Shown here: positions 54,901-63,942 of the stretch, in pieces
Numbering within the stretch: the first letter of the stretch is position 1
Layout of the letters: every line of letters starts with the position of its first letter
Assembly (NCBI RefSeq): GCF_014203595.1
Contig: NZ_JACHJK010000011.1
Coordinates: 124,001 to 188,000, forward strand
Direction: 5' to 3'
Source: Streptomyces echinatus
GTDB lineage: Bacteria; Actinomycetota; Actinomycetes; Streptomycetales; Streptomycetaceae
DNA length: 64,000 nt
Program-made: the position numbers and the translations under genes
Notes under the pieces: generated by a model
The model's database searches: none
The model's input: only the letters and a program-made list of their open reading frames with translations
What the model was told of the DNA's origin: nothing

Positions 54901-55222
54901 AGAAGACGAGCTGGAGCCGGCCGCTGCCGTCGGTGATGGTGACTTCGAGGCGCTGTCCCTTGCCGCGGGGCGCCTTGGCCGAGGCGAAGGTGTGCAGGCG
55001 GGCGTCGGCGACCTGGGCGACCACCGTGACGTGCTCGTCCATGGGCAGGTCGGCGAGGTGGGTGAGCTGGCCGCGTTCCTCGTATCTGCGCGGGTAGTGG
55101 TGCAGGAGGTCGCCGACGGTGTGCAGGCCGAGGTGCTCGGCCATCACCTTGGCGGTGGCGGGGCCGAGCACTGACTTCAGGGGCTGCTTCAGTGGTTCTT
55201 GCAGTGCGGGCACGAGATCCAT
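51989..55222 (-). CDS. recG: ATP-dependent DNA helicase RecG, intein-containing precursor
   Basis: Branch-migration helicase for stalled forks and Holliday junctions. 1077-residue precursor from the ATG at 55222. The wedge (OB) domain occupies the N-terminal 200 residues, then helicase domain 1. The Walker A motif GSGK ends at Lys311, and the threonine that follows it in the family is Thr650, after a 338-residue intein (312-649). After splicing the protein is 739 residues, the family length. Motif II DEQHRFGVEQR and the C-terminal helicase domain follow. Until splicing, ATP binding must be lost. Confidence 0.95.
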   Translation of the reverse strand: MDLVPALQEPLKQPLKSVLGPATAKVMAEHLGLHTVGDLLHHYPRRYEERGQLTHLADLPMDEHVTVVAQVADARLHTFASAKAPRGKGQRLEVTITDGSGRLQLVFFGNGVHKPHKELLPGTRAMFAGKVSVFNRRLQLAHPAYELLRDDSGEAVETWAGALIPLYPATAKLESWKIGKAVQTVLPSAQEALDPLPDTLRAGRGLVPLPEALLKIHRPHTKADIADARARLKWDEAFVLQVALARRRHADTQLPAVPRRPKPDGILTAFDDRLPFTLTEGQQKVSREIFDDLATAHPMHRLLQGEVGSGKAQPLDSLVLTPSGFRRMGDMRVGDEVVVPAGEIALIDGVFPQGERDVWRIVLSDDSSVECDDEHLWIVGTSCAWHRGQPPKVMTTREIRHDLFKADGSSKWYLPAATPVDLGDDSVIPLDPYLFGLLLGDGSFRHNLRISTIDTEIRDAVGASVGPECRLVPVTGSRGDYTIQLTQRSGGVRNPVIQILRDLGLWGRASHGKFIPEEFKNTSIKNRLALLQGLLDTDGTVDANGMSISLCSASVRLAEDVAWLVRSLGGRARILRKKSAFTVSVALPDEYAPFRLTRKAERVGPRPKYNTFRRGIRAVEYVGRKPVQCISVAHPSRAYVTDHFAVTHNTMVALRAMLAVVDAGGQAAMLAPTEVLAQQHHRSVTEMMGELAEGGMLGGAEHSTKVVVLTGSMGMAARRQALLDLATGEAGIVIGTHALIEDKVQFHDLGLVVVDEQHRFGVEQRDALRGKGKQPPHLLVMTATPIPRTVAMTVFGDLETSVLDQLPAGRSPIASHVVPAADKPHFLARAWERVREEVESGHQAYVVCPRIGDEGDDPKKAGGKKSPEDEAEKRPPLAVLDVADQLSRGPLQGLRVEVLHGRMHPDDKDAVMRRFAAGETDVLVATTVIEVGVNVPNATAMVIMDADRFGVSQLHQLRGRVGRGSAPGLCLLVSEMPEASAARQRLNAVASTLDGFELSRIDLEQRREGDVLGQAQSGARSSLRVLEVIEDEEVIAEAREEAAALVAADPELERLPGLRTALDALLDEEREQYLEKG
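53276..54289 (-). other. RecG intein, class 3 type with LAGLIDADG endonuclease
   Basis: 338 residues with no stop or frameshift, beginning AQPLDSLVLTPSGFRR and ending AVTHN before Thr+1. Position 1 is Ala rather than Cys or Ser; Trp66 (block B, HLW) and Cys318 (block F, QCISV) with +1 Thr form the WCT set of class 3 inteins, which use the block-F Cys as first nucleophile. Two LAGLIDADG-type motifs lie at 122-132 (LFGLLLGDGS) and 217-228 (LLQGLLDTDG). G+C is lower: 32 of 60 bases in 53641-53700, versus 43 of 60 in flank 52501-52560. Confidence 0.9.
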
Positions 55223-55421
55223 TGCACACCACGGCACTGACAATGCCGTAGACGCCGCCCTGCTCCTTCTCGGCGAGGTGCTGTAAACATCAGGGAAACT
55301 CCTGGTCAGGCGGGCTGGTCCGGCCCTAGGATGACGCGCTCCGGCCATCCTTCGCGGTCACCGCCCCGCCGGGACCGCCCGACCCCGCGCCGCACGCACC
55401 TCTCCCTCCGGCGCAGTGACG

Positions 55422-57260
55422 ATGGACTCCCAGACCTCGCAGTCAGCCCAGGCATCCCAGTCACCTCACCCACCTCACACGTTCCAGGTCGACCTGCGCG
55501 GTCTGGTGGACCTGCTCTCCCATCACCTCTACTCCAGTCCCAAGGTCTACCTGCGCGAGCTGCTGCAGAACGCCGTGGACGCCATCACCGCCCGGCGGGC
55601 CGCCGACCCGGCCGCCCCGGCGCGGGTGCGGCTGTACCCGGTGGACGGCGGGCTGCGGGTGGAGGACACCGGTGTCGGGCTCACCGAGCCCGACGTGCAC
55701 AGCCTGCTGGCGACCATCGGCCGCAGCTCCAAGCGGGCCGAGGGCCTGCAGGAGGCCCGGTCGGACTTCCTCGGCCAGTTCGGCATCGGGCTGCTCGCCT
55801 GCTTCGTGGTCGCCGAGCGGATCCGGGTCGTCAGCCGCAGCGCCCGGGCGCCCGAGGCGCCGCCGGTGGAGTGGACGGCCCGGGACGACGGGTCGTACAC
55901 CGTGCGGACGCTGTCCGACGCGGAGCGGCCCGAGCCGGGCACGACCGTGTACCTGACGGCGCGGGCCGGGGCGGCCGAGTGGCTCGCGCCCGAGCGGGTC
56001 CGCGCCCTGGCCCGGGACTTCGGCTCGCTGCTGCCGTACGACGTCCGGGTCGGTGACGAGCCGGTCACCGAACTGCCCGCGCCCTGGGACCGTGCCCATC
56101 CGAGTCCGGCCGGCAGGAGGGTGGCGCTGGCCCGGCACTGCCACGAGCTGTTCGGGTTCACCCCGCTGGACTCGATCGACCTGGGGGTGCCGCTGGCCGG
56201 GGTCCGCGGGGTGGCGTACGTGCTGCCGTCGGCGGTCAGCCCCGCTCAGCGGGCGACCCACCGGGTGCACCTGAAGGGCATGCTGCTCACCGAGCGGGCC
56301 GAACAGCTGCTGCCGGACTGGGCGTTCTTCGTGCGCTGTGTCCTGGACACCGACAGCCTGCGGCCGACGGCGTCGCGCGAGGCGCTGTACGAGGACGAGA
56401 CCCTGGCCGCCGTACGGGAGGCGCTGGGCGAAAGGATTCGGTCCTGGCTCACCGGGCTCGCCGCCGGTGATCCGGAGCGGCTGTCGGCCTTCCTCGCCGT
56501 GCACCACCTGGGCGTGAAGTCCCTGGCCCGGCACGATCCGGAGATGCTGCGCACGATGCTGCCGTGGCTGCCGTTCGAGACGACCGACGGGCAGGTCTCG
56601 CTGGAGGAGTTCGCGCGGCGGCACCCGGTGGTGCACTTCACGCGGTCGGTCGAGGAGTACCGGCAGGTCGCGCCGATCGCCTCGGCGCAGGGCGTCGGCG
56701 TGGTCAACGGCGGTTACACGTACGACAGCGAACTGGTCGAGGCGCTGCCGCGGGTGCGGCCGGGGACGGTGGTCGCCGAGCTGGACGCGGACACCGTGAC
56801 CGCGCACCTGGACGCGGTCGACCCGGGCGAGGAGCTGGCGCTGTCCGGCTTCCTGGCCGCCGCCCGGGACCGGCTCGACCCGCTGGGCTGTGACGTCGTC
56901 CTGCGGGCCTTCCACCCGCTGACCGTGCCCGCGCTGCACCTGGACGACCGGGCCGCCCGGCACGAACAGGCCCGCGCGGCGGCCGAGGAGCAGGCCGACG
57001 ACCTGTGGGCGGGCATTCTGGGCTCCCTGCGCGGCAGCGCCCCGCGCGCGCGTCTGGTGCTCAACCACCTCAACCCGCTCGTCCGGCGCATCGGCGCGCT
57101 CGGCGACCCGGAGCTGATCGGCACCGCGACCGAGTCGCTCTACGGGCAGGCGCTGCTGATGGCGCAGCGCCCGCTGCGGCCGGCCGACTCGGCACTGCTC
57201 AACCGGGCGTTCATCGGGCTGCTCGAATGGGCGACCCACGGGGAGGGGCACGGACGATGA
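55422..57260 (+). CDS. Hsp90-family ATPase (HtpG-like)
   Basis: 612 residues from the ATG at 55422 (a GTG at 55416 is alternative). GHKL ATP site intact: YLRELLQNAVDAI (Glu46 and Asn50), VEDTGVGL (Asp82), and GQFGIGLLACFVVAERI (118 onwards). The middle domain keeps the catalytic-loop SREALYED. The C-terminus is diverged from HtpG and lacks an obvious binding tail. Its stop overlaps the next gene's ATG (ATGA), so both are made together. It is probably a specialised chaperone rather than housekeeping HtpG (inference). Confidence 0.85.
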   Translation: MDSQTSQSAQASQSPHPPHTFQVDLRGLVDLLSHHLYSSPKVYLRELLQNAVDAITARRAADPAAPARVRLYPVDGGLRVEDTGVGLTEPDVHSLLATIGRSSKRAEGLQEARSDFLGQFGIGLLACFVVAERIRVVSRSARAPEAPPVEWTARDDGSYTVRTLSDAERPEPGTTVYLTARAGAAEWLAPERVRALARDFGSLLPYDVRVGDEPVTELPAPWDRAHPSPAGRRVALARHCHELFGFTPLDSIDLGVPLAGVRGVAYVLPSAVSPAQRATHRVHLKGMLLTERAEQLLPDWAFFVRCVLDTDSLRPTASREALYEDETLAAVREALGERIRSWLTGLAAGDPERLSAFLAVHHLGVKSLARHDPEMLRTMLPWLPFETTDGQVSLEEFARRHPVVHFTRSVEEYRQVAPIASAQGVGVVNGGYTYDSELVEALPRVRPGTVVAELDADTVTAHLDAVDPGEELALSGFLAAARDRLDPLGCDVVLRAFHPLTVPALHLDDRAARHEQARAAAEEQADDLWAGILGSLRGSAPRARLVLNHLNPLVRRIGALGDPELIGTATESLYGQALLMAQRPLRPADSALLNRAFIGLLEWATHGEGHGR

Positions 57261-60229
57261 GTGAGATCACGGACTTCGACGCGCTGCGCCGGGCGCTGGC
57301 GGAGAACTCCGAGCAGCCGGAGGGCCCGGCCCGCAACGCGCGCGCGGAGCAGCTGCTCGCCGAGGCCGAGCGGCTCGACGTCCCGCTCGCCGTGATCGAG
57401 GCGCTCGGACACCAGCTGAAGGTCTACAACTACAGCTCCGAGAAGGACAAGATGTTCGTCCCGTTCGCGCGGCTGCTGCGCATGTGGGACGAACGGCCGG
57501 AGGACTTCGACGAGTACGAGACGCACTCGCTGCACTGGGTCTTCAAGTGGATGTCGGCGGGCATGCTGGACCAGCCGCACGTTCCGCTCGCCTCGGTCGA
57601 GAAGTGGCTCGGCGAGATGGAGCACCGCTACCGGATCGCCGGGCACTCCGAACGGGCGGTGCGCGGTGCCGAGTTCAGTGTGGCCGAGCACATCGGGGAC
57701 CTCGCGCGCGCGGAGCGGGCGTACACCGCGTGGCTGGCCGCGGACCGGGACGGGATGGCCGACTGCCACGCCTGCGAGCTGCACCGGCAGGGCGCCTGGC
57801 AGGCCCGGTGCGGCCGGGACGCGGAGGCGGTCGAGCTGTGGCGGCCGGTGCTGGAGGGCGAGTTCGCCTGCGCGCACGAGCCGCACACGGTGCTGGCCTC
57901 CTCGCTGGCCCCGCTGCTGCGCCTGGGCCGCGTGGACGAGGCCCGGGCCCATCATCTGCGCGGTTTCCGGCTGGTGCGGCCCATGGAGAGCATGCGGGGC
58001 GCGTACGCCGACCATGTGGAGTTCTGCGCGCTGACGGGCAACGAGGCGCGGGGCCTGGAACTGCTGGCCGAGCGGCCCGCCTACTTCACGGACACCGGGC
58101 AGCCGCGCAGCCGGCTCGACTTCATGGCCGTGGTGACCCTGCTGACGGAGCGGCTGACCGAGCTGGGTCTCGGCGCGCGGCGGGTGCCGGGACCGGCCGG
58201 GCGGACCTGGACCGCGCGGGAACTGGCGGCGCACGCGCGCGCGGAGGCGACGGAACTCGCCGAGCGGTTCGACCGCCGCAACGGCACCTCCTGCGTCGGC
58301 GACCGGATCCGCGCCCGGATGGCCCAGCACCCGCTGGTGGAGCGGCTGCCGCTGGGTGTGCGGACCGTACGGGCGGCGGCGGCACCGGTGGCCGCCCCTC
58401 CCCCGCCCGCCCCGGAGAGCTCCGGGACGGCCGCGGGCCCCGGGTTGTCCGCCCTGGTCGCGGAGGCACGGCGGCTGTCGGACACCCTGCAGCCGCACGC
58501 GCTGGAGGCGTGGGCGGCGGTCGGGCGGGCCGCCCCGGACGGCGCCGGTCTGCCGACGCGTGACCGCGCGGAGCTGGCCGACCACGAGGCGATGGCCCAC
58601 GGCCCCGAGGGGCTCGCCCTGTTCGAGCGGGCGGCGCGGCTCTACGCGGAGGCGGGCGACCCCGGGGAGGCGCTGGCGGCACGCGCGCGCGGGGCGTACG
58701 TCCGCGCACTGGCGGGCGAGGTGGACGCGGCCCTGGCCACGGTCACCGGCCTGTACGACGAGGTGCTCGCGCTGTACGCGGACGAGGGCACCGGAGTGCG
58801 CCAGACCGCGTCGGTCGTGATGAGCCGGGCGCGGATCCTGATGCGACGGGTCCACGAGGCCGCCGGACGCGGGGCCGCGGGGGACGCCCACGCCGCCCTG
58901 ACGGACGCCGAGGCGGCCGCCCGGGAGGTGATCGCGCTCGTCGAGGGGCGCGGCGGGGACGACGTACGGCCGGCGGCGCGGGCCGCGGAGGCGCGGGCGA
59001 TGCTCGCCGAGCTGGCCGGGCTCACCGGGGACGCGGAGCGGGCGGCGGAGCTGTTCCGGCGGGCCGCCGGCGCGTACGTGTCCGCCGGGCTGCCCTGGTT
59101 CGCGGTGGAGTACGAGGTGCAGGTCGCCGCCCTGGCCCACCAGGCCGGCGACCTGGCCGGAGCCGAGCGGGCGCTGCGCGGTGCCCTGGAGCACGGCGGG
59201 CCGTACGTGGAGCCGGTCGGGCGGGCCCAGCTGCACCTCCAGCTGGCCGAGGTGCTCGGCGGGCGGGACGTGGCCGACGAGGCGGCCGAGCACGCGCTGG
59301 AGGCCGCGCACTGGGCCGACGAGGCCGGCGAGAGCGGCACCCTGGGCGCCTGGGCGCGGCAGCAGCTGGGCGGGTTCCTGCTGCGCCGGGGCCGGCACGC
59401 GGAGGCCGCCGAGGTGCTGGAGTCGGCGCTGGCCGACCTGAGTGCCGACACGCACGGCGACGGGGCGGTGGTCCAGGCCCACTGGTGGCTCGGGGACTGC
59501 CTGGGCGAACTGGGCGAACACCGGGCCGCCGCCGAACAGCGGCTGAAGGCCGCCGAGCTGGCCCGGCACTGGCCCGAGCAGCAGGACCACGCCACGCTCT
59601 CCCATCTCGCCGCCGAGTCGCTGGGCAACGCGGGGCTGACGGAGGAGGCGGACCGGGCCTACACGCGCGCGGGCGGCCTGTGGCGCTCGCTCGGCAACGC
59701 GCAGTTCCTGGTCCGCTCGCTGCGCGCCCGTGCCTGGCTGGCGCTGGGCCGGGACTCCGGCGCGCCGGACGCGCGCGAGCTGATGGCGTCCGCGGTGCGG
59801 GAGTGCGAGACGGCGCTGGCGGCGGCGGACCCGGCGGACCGGGAGCAGCTGTCCGCGGAACTCGGCGGCACTCATCGCCAGTTCGCGGAGCTGCTGGCCC
59901 GTTCGGCGTCGGAGGAGGCCGAGGACGCGGCGATCCGGGCCGCGTTCGAGGCGGCGCTGGAGCAGACGACCCGGGCCGTGGCGGTGTTCGCCACGCTCGG
60001 CGGGGCCGGGCTGCACGGCCGTACCGGAGCCGAACTGGCCGCGGGCTGGCTGGAGGCCGACCTGGGCCGCCCGGCCTGGGCGGCGGCACGCGCGCGTGCC
60101 GTGCTCGCGGCCTACGAGGGCACGGGCGACGGGGACGAGACGGTCCACGCACGGCGGGCGGAGGCGACCCAGCTGCTGGAGGCGGCGGCGGAGGCGGAAG
60201 GGGCGGAAGTGGTGCGGGAGGCGGAGTAG
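57257..60229 (+). CDS. Large TPR-repeat protein
   Basis: 990 residues; GGAGGGG upstream of the ATG at 57257, translationally coupled to the Hsp90-family gene. N-terminal half (1-370) helical with TPR-like repeats containing unusual Trp/His-rich segments; a Pro/Ala linker about 373-400; C-terminal half (405-985) of about 12 helix pairs of TPR type (for example AERAYTAWLA, AERALRGALEHG). No catalytic motif or TM. Probably a partner or adaptor of the Hsp90-like ATPase; clients unknown. Confidence 0.82.
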   Translation: MSEITDFDALRRALAENSEQPEGPARNARAEQLLAEAERLDVPLAVIEALGHQLKVYNYSSEKDKMFVPFARLLRMWDERPEDFDEYETHSLHWVFKWMSAGMLDQPHVPLASVEKWLGEMEHRYRIAGHSERAVRGAEFSVAEHIGDLARAERAYTAWLAADRDGMADCHACELHRQGAWQARCGRDAEAVELWRPVLEGEFACAHEPHTVLASSLAPLLRLGRVDEARAHHLRGFRLVRPMESMRGAYADHVEFCALTGNEARGLELLAERPAYFTDTGQPRSRLDFMAVVTLLTERLTELGLGARRVPGPAGRTWTARELAAHARAEATELAERFDRRNGTSCVGDRIRARMAQHPLVERLPLGVRTVRAAAAPVAAPPPPAPESSGTAAGPGLSALVAEARRLSDTLQPHALEAWAAVGRAAPDGAGLPTRDRAELADHEAMAHGPEGLALFERAARLYAEAGDPGEALAARARGAYVRALAGEVDAALATVTGLYDEVLALYADEGTGVRQTASVVMSRARILMRRVHEAAGRGAAGDAHAALTDAEAAAREVIALVEGRGGDDVRPAARAAEARAMLAELAGLTGDAERAAELFRRAAGAYVSAGLPWFAVEYEVQVAALAHQAGDLAGAERALRGALEHGGPYVEPVGRAQLHLQLAEVLGGRDVADEAAEHALEAAHWADEAGESGTLGAWARQQLGGFLLRRGRHAEAAEVLESALADLSADTHGDGAVVQAHWWLGDCLGELGEHRAAAEQRLKAAELARHWPEQQDHATLSHLAAESLGNAGLTEEADRAYTRAGGLWRSLGNAQFLVRSLRARAWLALGRDSGAPDARELMASAVRECETALAAADPADREQLSAELGGTHRQFAELLARSASEEAEDAAIRAAFEAALEQTTRAVAVFATLGGAGLHGRTGAELAAGWLEADLGRPAWAAARARAVLAAYEGTGDGDETVHARRAEATQLLEAAAEAEGAEVVREAE

Positions 60230-60250
60230 GCCGACGGGTCACCTCCGGCC

Positions 60251-60346
60251 GGTCACCCCGGGTCTGTCACCTCGGGTCGGCCACCCCGGGTCGGTCACTC
60301 CACGCCGGTCACTCCGGTCACGCCGGTCACTCCGGTCACTCCACGC
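60251..60346. repeat. Short tandem repeats between TPR and DAK2 genes
   Basis: A perfect 18-bp unit (GCCGGTCACTCCGGTCAC) occurs twice in tandem (60304-60321, 60322-60339), preceded by degenerate GGTCAC-type copies. The repeats reach into the stop codon of the DAK2/FakA-like gene. Confidence 0.7.
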
Positions 60347-62165
60347 CGATGAGGAGCAGCGCTCCCTGCCGGCCGCCGCGGTACACCACCGTGTCCACGG
60401 CCAGGTAGGTCTCCCGTACGCGTGCCTCCAGGTGCGTGGCGACGGTCTCGGGCGCCTCGTCGCCGACGACGAGCGTGACCAGCTCGCCGCCGGCCTGGAG
60501 CATGCGGTCCAGCACGGTCCGCGCGGTGGCCGTGACGTCCGCGCCGATCACCGCCACGTCGCCGTCGATCAGGCCGAGCACGTCCCCGGCCTGGCAGATG
60601 CCGGCCGTCGTCCAGGACTGGCGTTCGGCCACGACGACCTCGGCGTAGCGGGTGGCGCCCGCCGCCGAGGTCATCTGGACGACGTCCTCGTCGAACCGGC
60701 GCCCCGGCTCGTGCACGGCGAGCGCGGCGATGCCCTGGACCGCCGAGCGGGTCGGGATCAGGGCCACGCGGATGCCCTCGGTACGGGCCTGTTCGGCCGC
60801 CGCGGCGGCCGTGTGGCGCAGCTCGGCGTCGTTGGGCAGCAGGACGACCTCGCGCGCGTGGGCGCGCCGGACCGCCTGCACCAGCTCCCCGCTGGCGGGC
60901 GGCTCTCCGGGGCGGGCGAGCACGGTGGTCGCGCCGGCCTCGGTGTACAGCCCGGCCAGCCCCTCACCCGGGACGACGGCGACGACCGCCCGCTGGGCGC
61001 GCTCGCGCGGCGGGCGCTCGCGGCCGGTGTGCGCGTCACCGAGCCCGAAGTGCGTGATCCGGATGCGGTACGGCCGCCCGGCCTCGACCCCGGCCTCCAC
61101 GGCGGCGCCGGCGTCGTCGACATGCACATGGACGTTCCACAGTCCGTCTCCGCCGACCACCACCAGGGAGTCCCCGAGGGCGTCGAGCCGCGCGCGCAGC
61201 CGAGTCACCGCCGCGTCGTCGGCCTCCAGCAGATAGATCACCTCGAACGCGGGCCCACGGTCGGCGGCCGCGTCGGCGCGGAGTCCGGCCCCGCACGGGC
61301 CGGCCTCGGCGCTCTCCACGCGCGCGTGCCCGCCGTGATCCGCTTCCGGGGTCCGGGAGGTGTCCCGCGACGGGGCCTCCCGGCAGGGAGCCCCCCACGG
61401 AGCCGCCTCGCGCACCGCCTCGCCCGTGAACGCCTCCACCAGCGCCCCCAACACCGTCACCAGCCCGCGTCCGCCCGCGTCGACCACACCGGCCCGCTCC
61501 AGCACGGCCAGCTGGCCCGGCGTCGCCGCGAGGGCCGCCCGCGCACCCTCGTAGGCGGCCCGCGCGACCGTCCCGCAGTCGCCCTCGGCTCCCTCCGCGG
61601 CGTCGGCGGCGGCCGAGGCGACCGTGAGCACCGTGCCCTCGACGGGGTGGGCGACGGCCTGCCGCGCGGAGTCGGCGGCCCGGCGCAGGGCCAGCCGCAG
61701 CCCCGGACCGTCGATGTGAGAGCCGTCACCCGCCTCCACGAGCACCTGGGCCATCCCCCGCAGCAGCTGCGCCAGGATCGTCCCGGAGTTGCCGCGGGCC
61801 CCGATGAGCGCGCCGTGGGCCATGGCCCGTACCGCGTCCGCCGGGGACGGCTCCGCGCAGCCGGTCTCGTAGCCGGCGAACACCGCCTCCACGGCCGTCG
61901 CCGCCGACTCCAGGGTCAGGTAGAGGTTGGTCCCGGTGTCGCCGTCGGCCACCGGGTAGACGTTGATGGCGTCGATCTCCTCACGGGCCCGTCCCAGTGC
62001 CCGGAGCGCCAGACCGCACCAGGTGCGCACCGCGAGAGCATCGAAGAATGTCTGCGGCACCTGCGCCACCTGCGCCTCCCTGAGCTGGCTGGACGTGGGA
62101 CGCAGCGTAGACCCCGGAGCGGTGTTCTCCGGAAGAGGGCCGGGAGCGGGGGCCTGAGCTGCCAT
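60336..62165 (-). CDS. DAK2-domain kinase, FakA-like
   Basis: 609 residues from an ATG at 62165; a GTG later (VPQTFFDALAVRTW) could instead be the start. N-terminal DhaL/DAK2 domain with the Mg-ATP motif INVYPVADGDTGTNLYLT; central and C-terminal regions resemble the FakA-type kinase/DegV-like partner segment. In Gram-positives FakA phosphorylates fatty acids with FakB; no fakB is adjacent, so the substrate is uncertain. A low-complexity linker (about 250-290) is Pro/Glu/Arg-rich. Divergent from rpmB. Confidence 0.82.
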   Translation of the reverse strand: MAAQAPAPGPLPENTAPGSTLRPTSSQLREAQVAQVPQTFFDALAVRTWCGLALRALGRAREEIDAINVYPVADGDTGTNLYLTLESAATAVEAVFAGYETGCAEPSPADAVRAMAHGALIGARGNSGTILAQLLRGMAQVLVEAGDGSHIDGPGLRLALRRAADSARQAVAHPVEGTVLTVASAAADAAEGAEGDCGTVARAAYEGARAALAATPGQLAVLERAGVVDAGGRGLVTVLGALVEAFTGEAVREAAPWGAPCREAPSRDTSRTPEADHGGHARVESAEAGPCGAGLRADAAADRGPAFEVIYLLEADDAAVTRLRARLDALGDSLVVVGGDGLWNVHVHVDDAGAAVEAGVEAGRPYRIRITHFGLGDAHTGRERPPRERAQRAVVAVVPGEGLAGLYTEAGATTVLARPGEPPASGELVQAVRRAHAREVVLLPNDAELRHTAAAAAEQARTEGIRVALIPTRSAVQGIAALAVHEPGRRFDEDVVQMTSAAGATRYAEVVVAERQSWTTAGICQAGDVLGLIDGDVAVIGADVTATARTVLDRMLQAGGELVTLVVGDEAPETVATHLEARVRETYLAVDTVVYRGGRQGALLLIGVE

Positions 62166-62210
62166 GGTAGTTTCGCTGCACGGACGCAGTCGTTGTATGC
62201 TGCTCCGGTT

Positions 62211-62227
62211 GCCCGATCTGATCGGGC
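62211..62227 (+). promoter_or_regulatory. Palindrome in rpmB leader
   Basis: GCCCGAT-CTG-ATCGGGC, a perfect 7+3+7 repeat 102 bases before the rpmB GTG, in the 163-base region shared with the DAK2 gene. It could be an operator or a leader hairpin. Confidence 0.4.
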
Positions 62228-62328
62228 CATTCCCCCTGGCAACGCCACTCAAGATCTCAGTTCTTACGATCTCGATCCCGGCCTGCCGGGATCAACCGTA
62301 AGTGCATCTGAAGTCTTTGGAGTGACCC

Positions 62329-62514
62329 GTGGCTGCCAACTGCGACGTCTGCGGCAAGGGGCCGGGCTTCGGCAACAACATCTCGCACTCGCACCGCCGT
62401 ACGCCCCGCCGCTGGAACCCGAACATCCAGCGTGTGCGTACCGTGGTCGGCGGGACGCCGAAGCGCGTGAACGCTTGCACCTCGTGCATCAAGGCCGGCA
62501 AGGTCTCGCGCTGA
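62329..62514 (+). CDS. rpmB: 50S ribosomal protein L28
   Basis: 61 residues from a GTG at 62329 with TGGAG about 7 bases upstream. Contains CDVCGKGPGFGNNISHSHRR and a CxxC pair near the C-terminus (ACTSCIKAGK), making it the zinc-binding (Cys+) form that Streptomyces replaces under zinc starvation with a Cys- paralogue (Zur regulon, established). Confidence 0.95.
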   Translation: MAANCDVCGKGPGFGNNISHSHRRTPRRWNPNIQRVRTVVGGTPKRVNACTSCIKAGKVSR

Positions 62515-62557
62515 CGCAACAGCTGAGCGCGCGGCCACTGCTTGGTTCGCTGCACTG

Positions 62558-62589
62558 AGCCGGTCCACCTCACGGTGGGCCGGCTTTTT
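62558..62589 (+). terminator. Canonical terminator after rpmB
   Basis: Stem of 6 + 5 bp with an internal T/G mismatch (62558-62569 with 62574-62585), TCAC loop, then TTTT. It is the only hairpin in the window with a clean T run. Confidence 0.9.
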
Positions 62590-62630
62590 GCCGTACCCAC
62601 GGGCGGCCGCCACCTGCCAGAATCCACCAA

Positions 62631-63147
62631 ATGCGCTTCGGCATCCTGGGCCCGGTCGAGATCCACACCGATGACGGCGTTCCCCTGGAGCCCGGCGGCC
62701 CCCGGCCCCGCGCCCTGCTCACGCTGCTGCTCGACGCCGGCCCTGCCGGCTGCACCCTCGTCGTCGGCCCGGACGCCGTCGACGCGCACCGTTTCGCCCT
62801 CCTGGCCGCCGAGGGCCGTGCGGCGCTCGCCGCCGGTGATCCTCCGCGGGCGGTGGGCCTCCTGCGGGACGCCCTCGCGCTGTGGCGCGGGCCGGCGCTG
62901 CCGGACCTGCCGGACGGGCACGCCGACCGGGTCCGTCTCACCGAGCTGCGGCCGGCCGTCGTGCGGGACCGGATCCGGGATTTCGCCAAGGGGTGCCAGA
63001 AGATCTCCGGCAACGCGGGTCCGTTCTTCGCCCCGGCGACCGAGCGGCGCATCCGCAGCCGGGACCGTGTGTACCGGCTGCTGGGTTCCCGGCTGCCGGC
63101 CGGGTTCTTCCAGCGGCTGACGGAGAAGGCGGCGACCGCCATCGAGC

Positions 63148-63167
<20 letters not shown>
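62631..63167 (+). pseudogene. Scrambled SARP-type regulator remnant
   Basis: 178-codon open frame without a ribosome-binding site. Its first 32 residues match the start of a SARP winged-helix domain (MRFGILGPVEIH, RPRALLTLLL); it then jumps to the N-terminal end of the BTAD helical domain (AVDAHRFALLAAEGRAALAA, LLRDALALWRGPALPDL), with the DNA-recognition helix and most of the winged domain missing. After about residue 108 the sequence (FAKGCQKISGN, SRDRVYRLLGSRLPAGFF) is unrelated to SARPs. Probably a decayed or deletion-fused gene; it overlaps convergent thiD by 20 bases. Confidence 0.6.

Positions 63168-63938
<771 letters not shown>

Positions 63939-63942
<4 letters not shown>

Noticed and set aside
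60096..62558. Long plus-strand open frame over the DAK2 gene and rpmB
   Set aside because: It crosses two well-supported genes in other frames and its composition is typical of a shadow frame.
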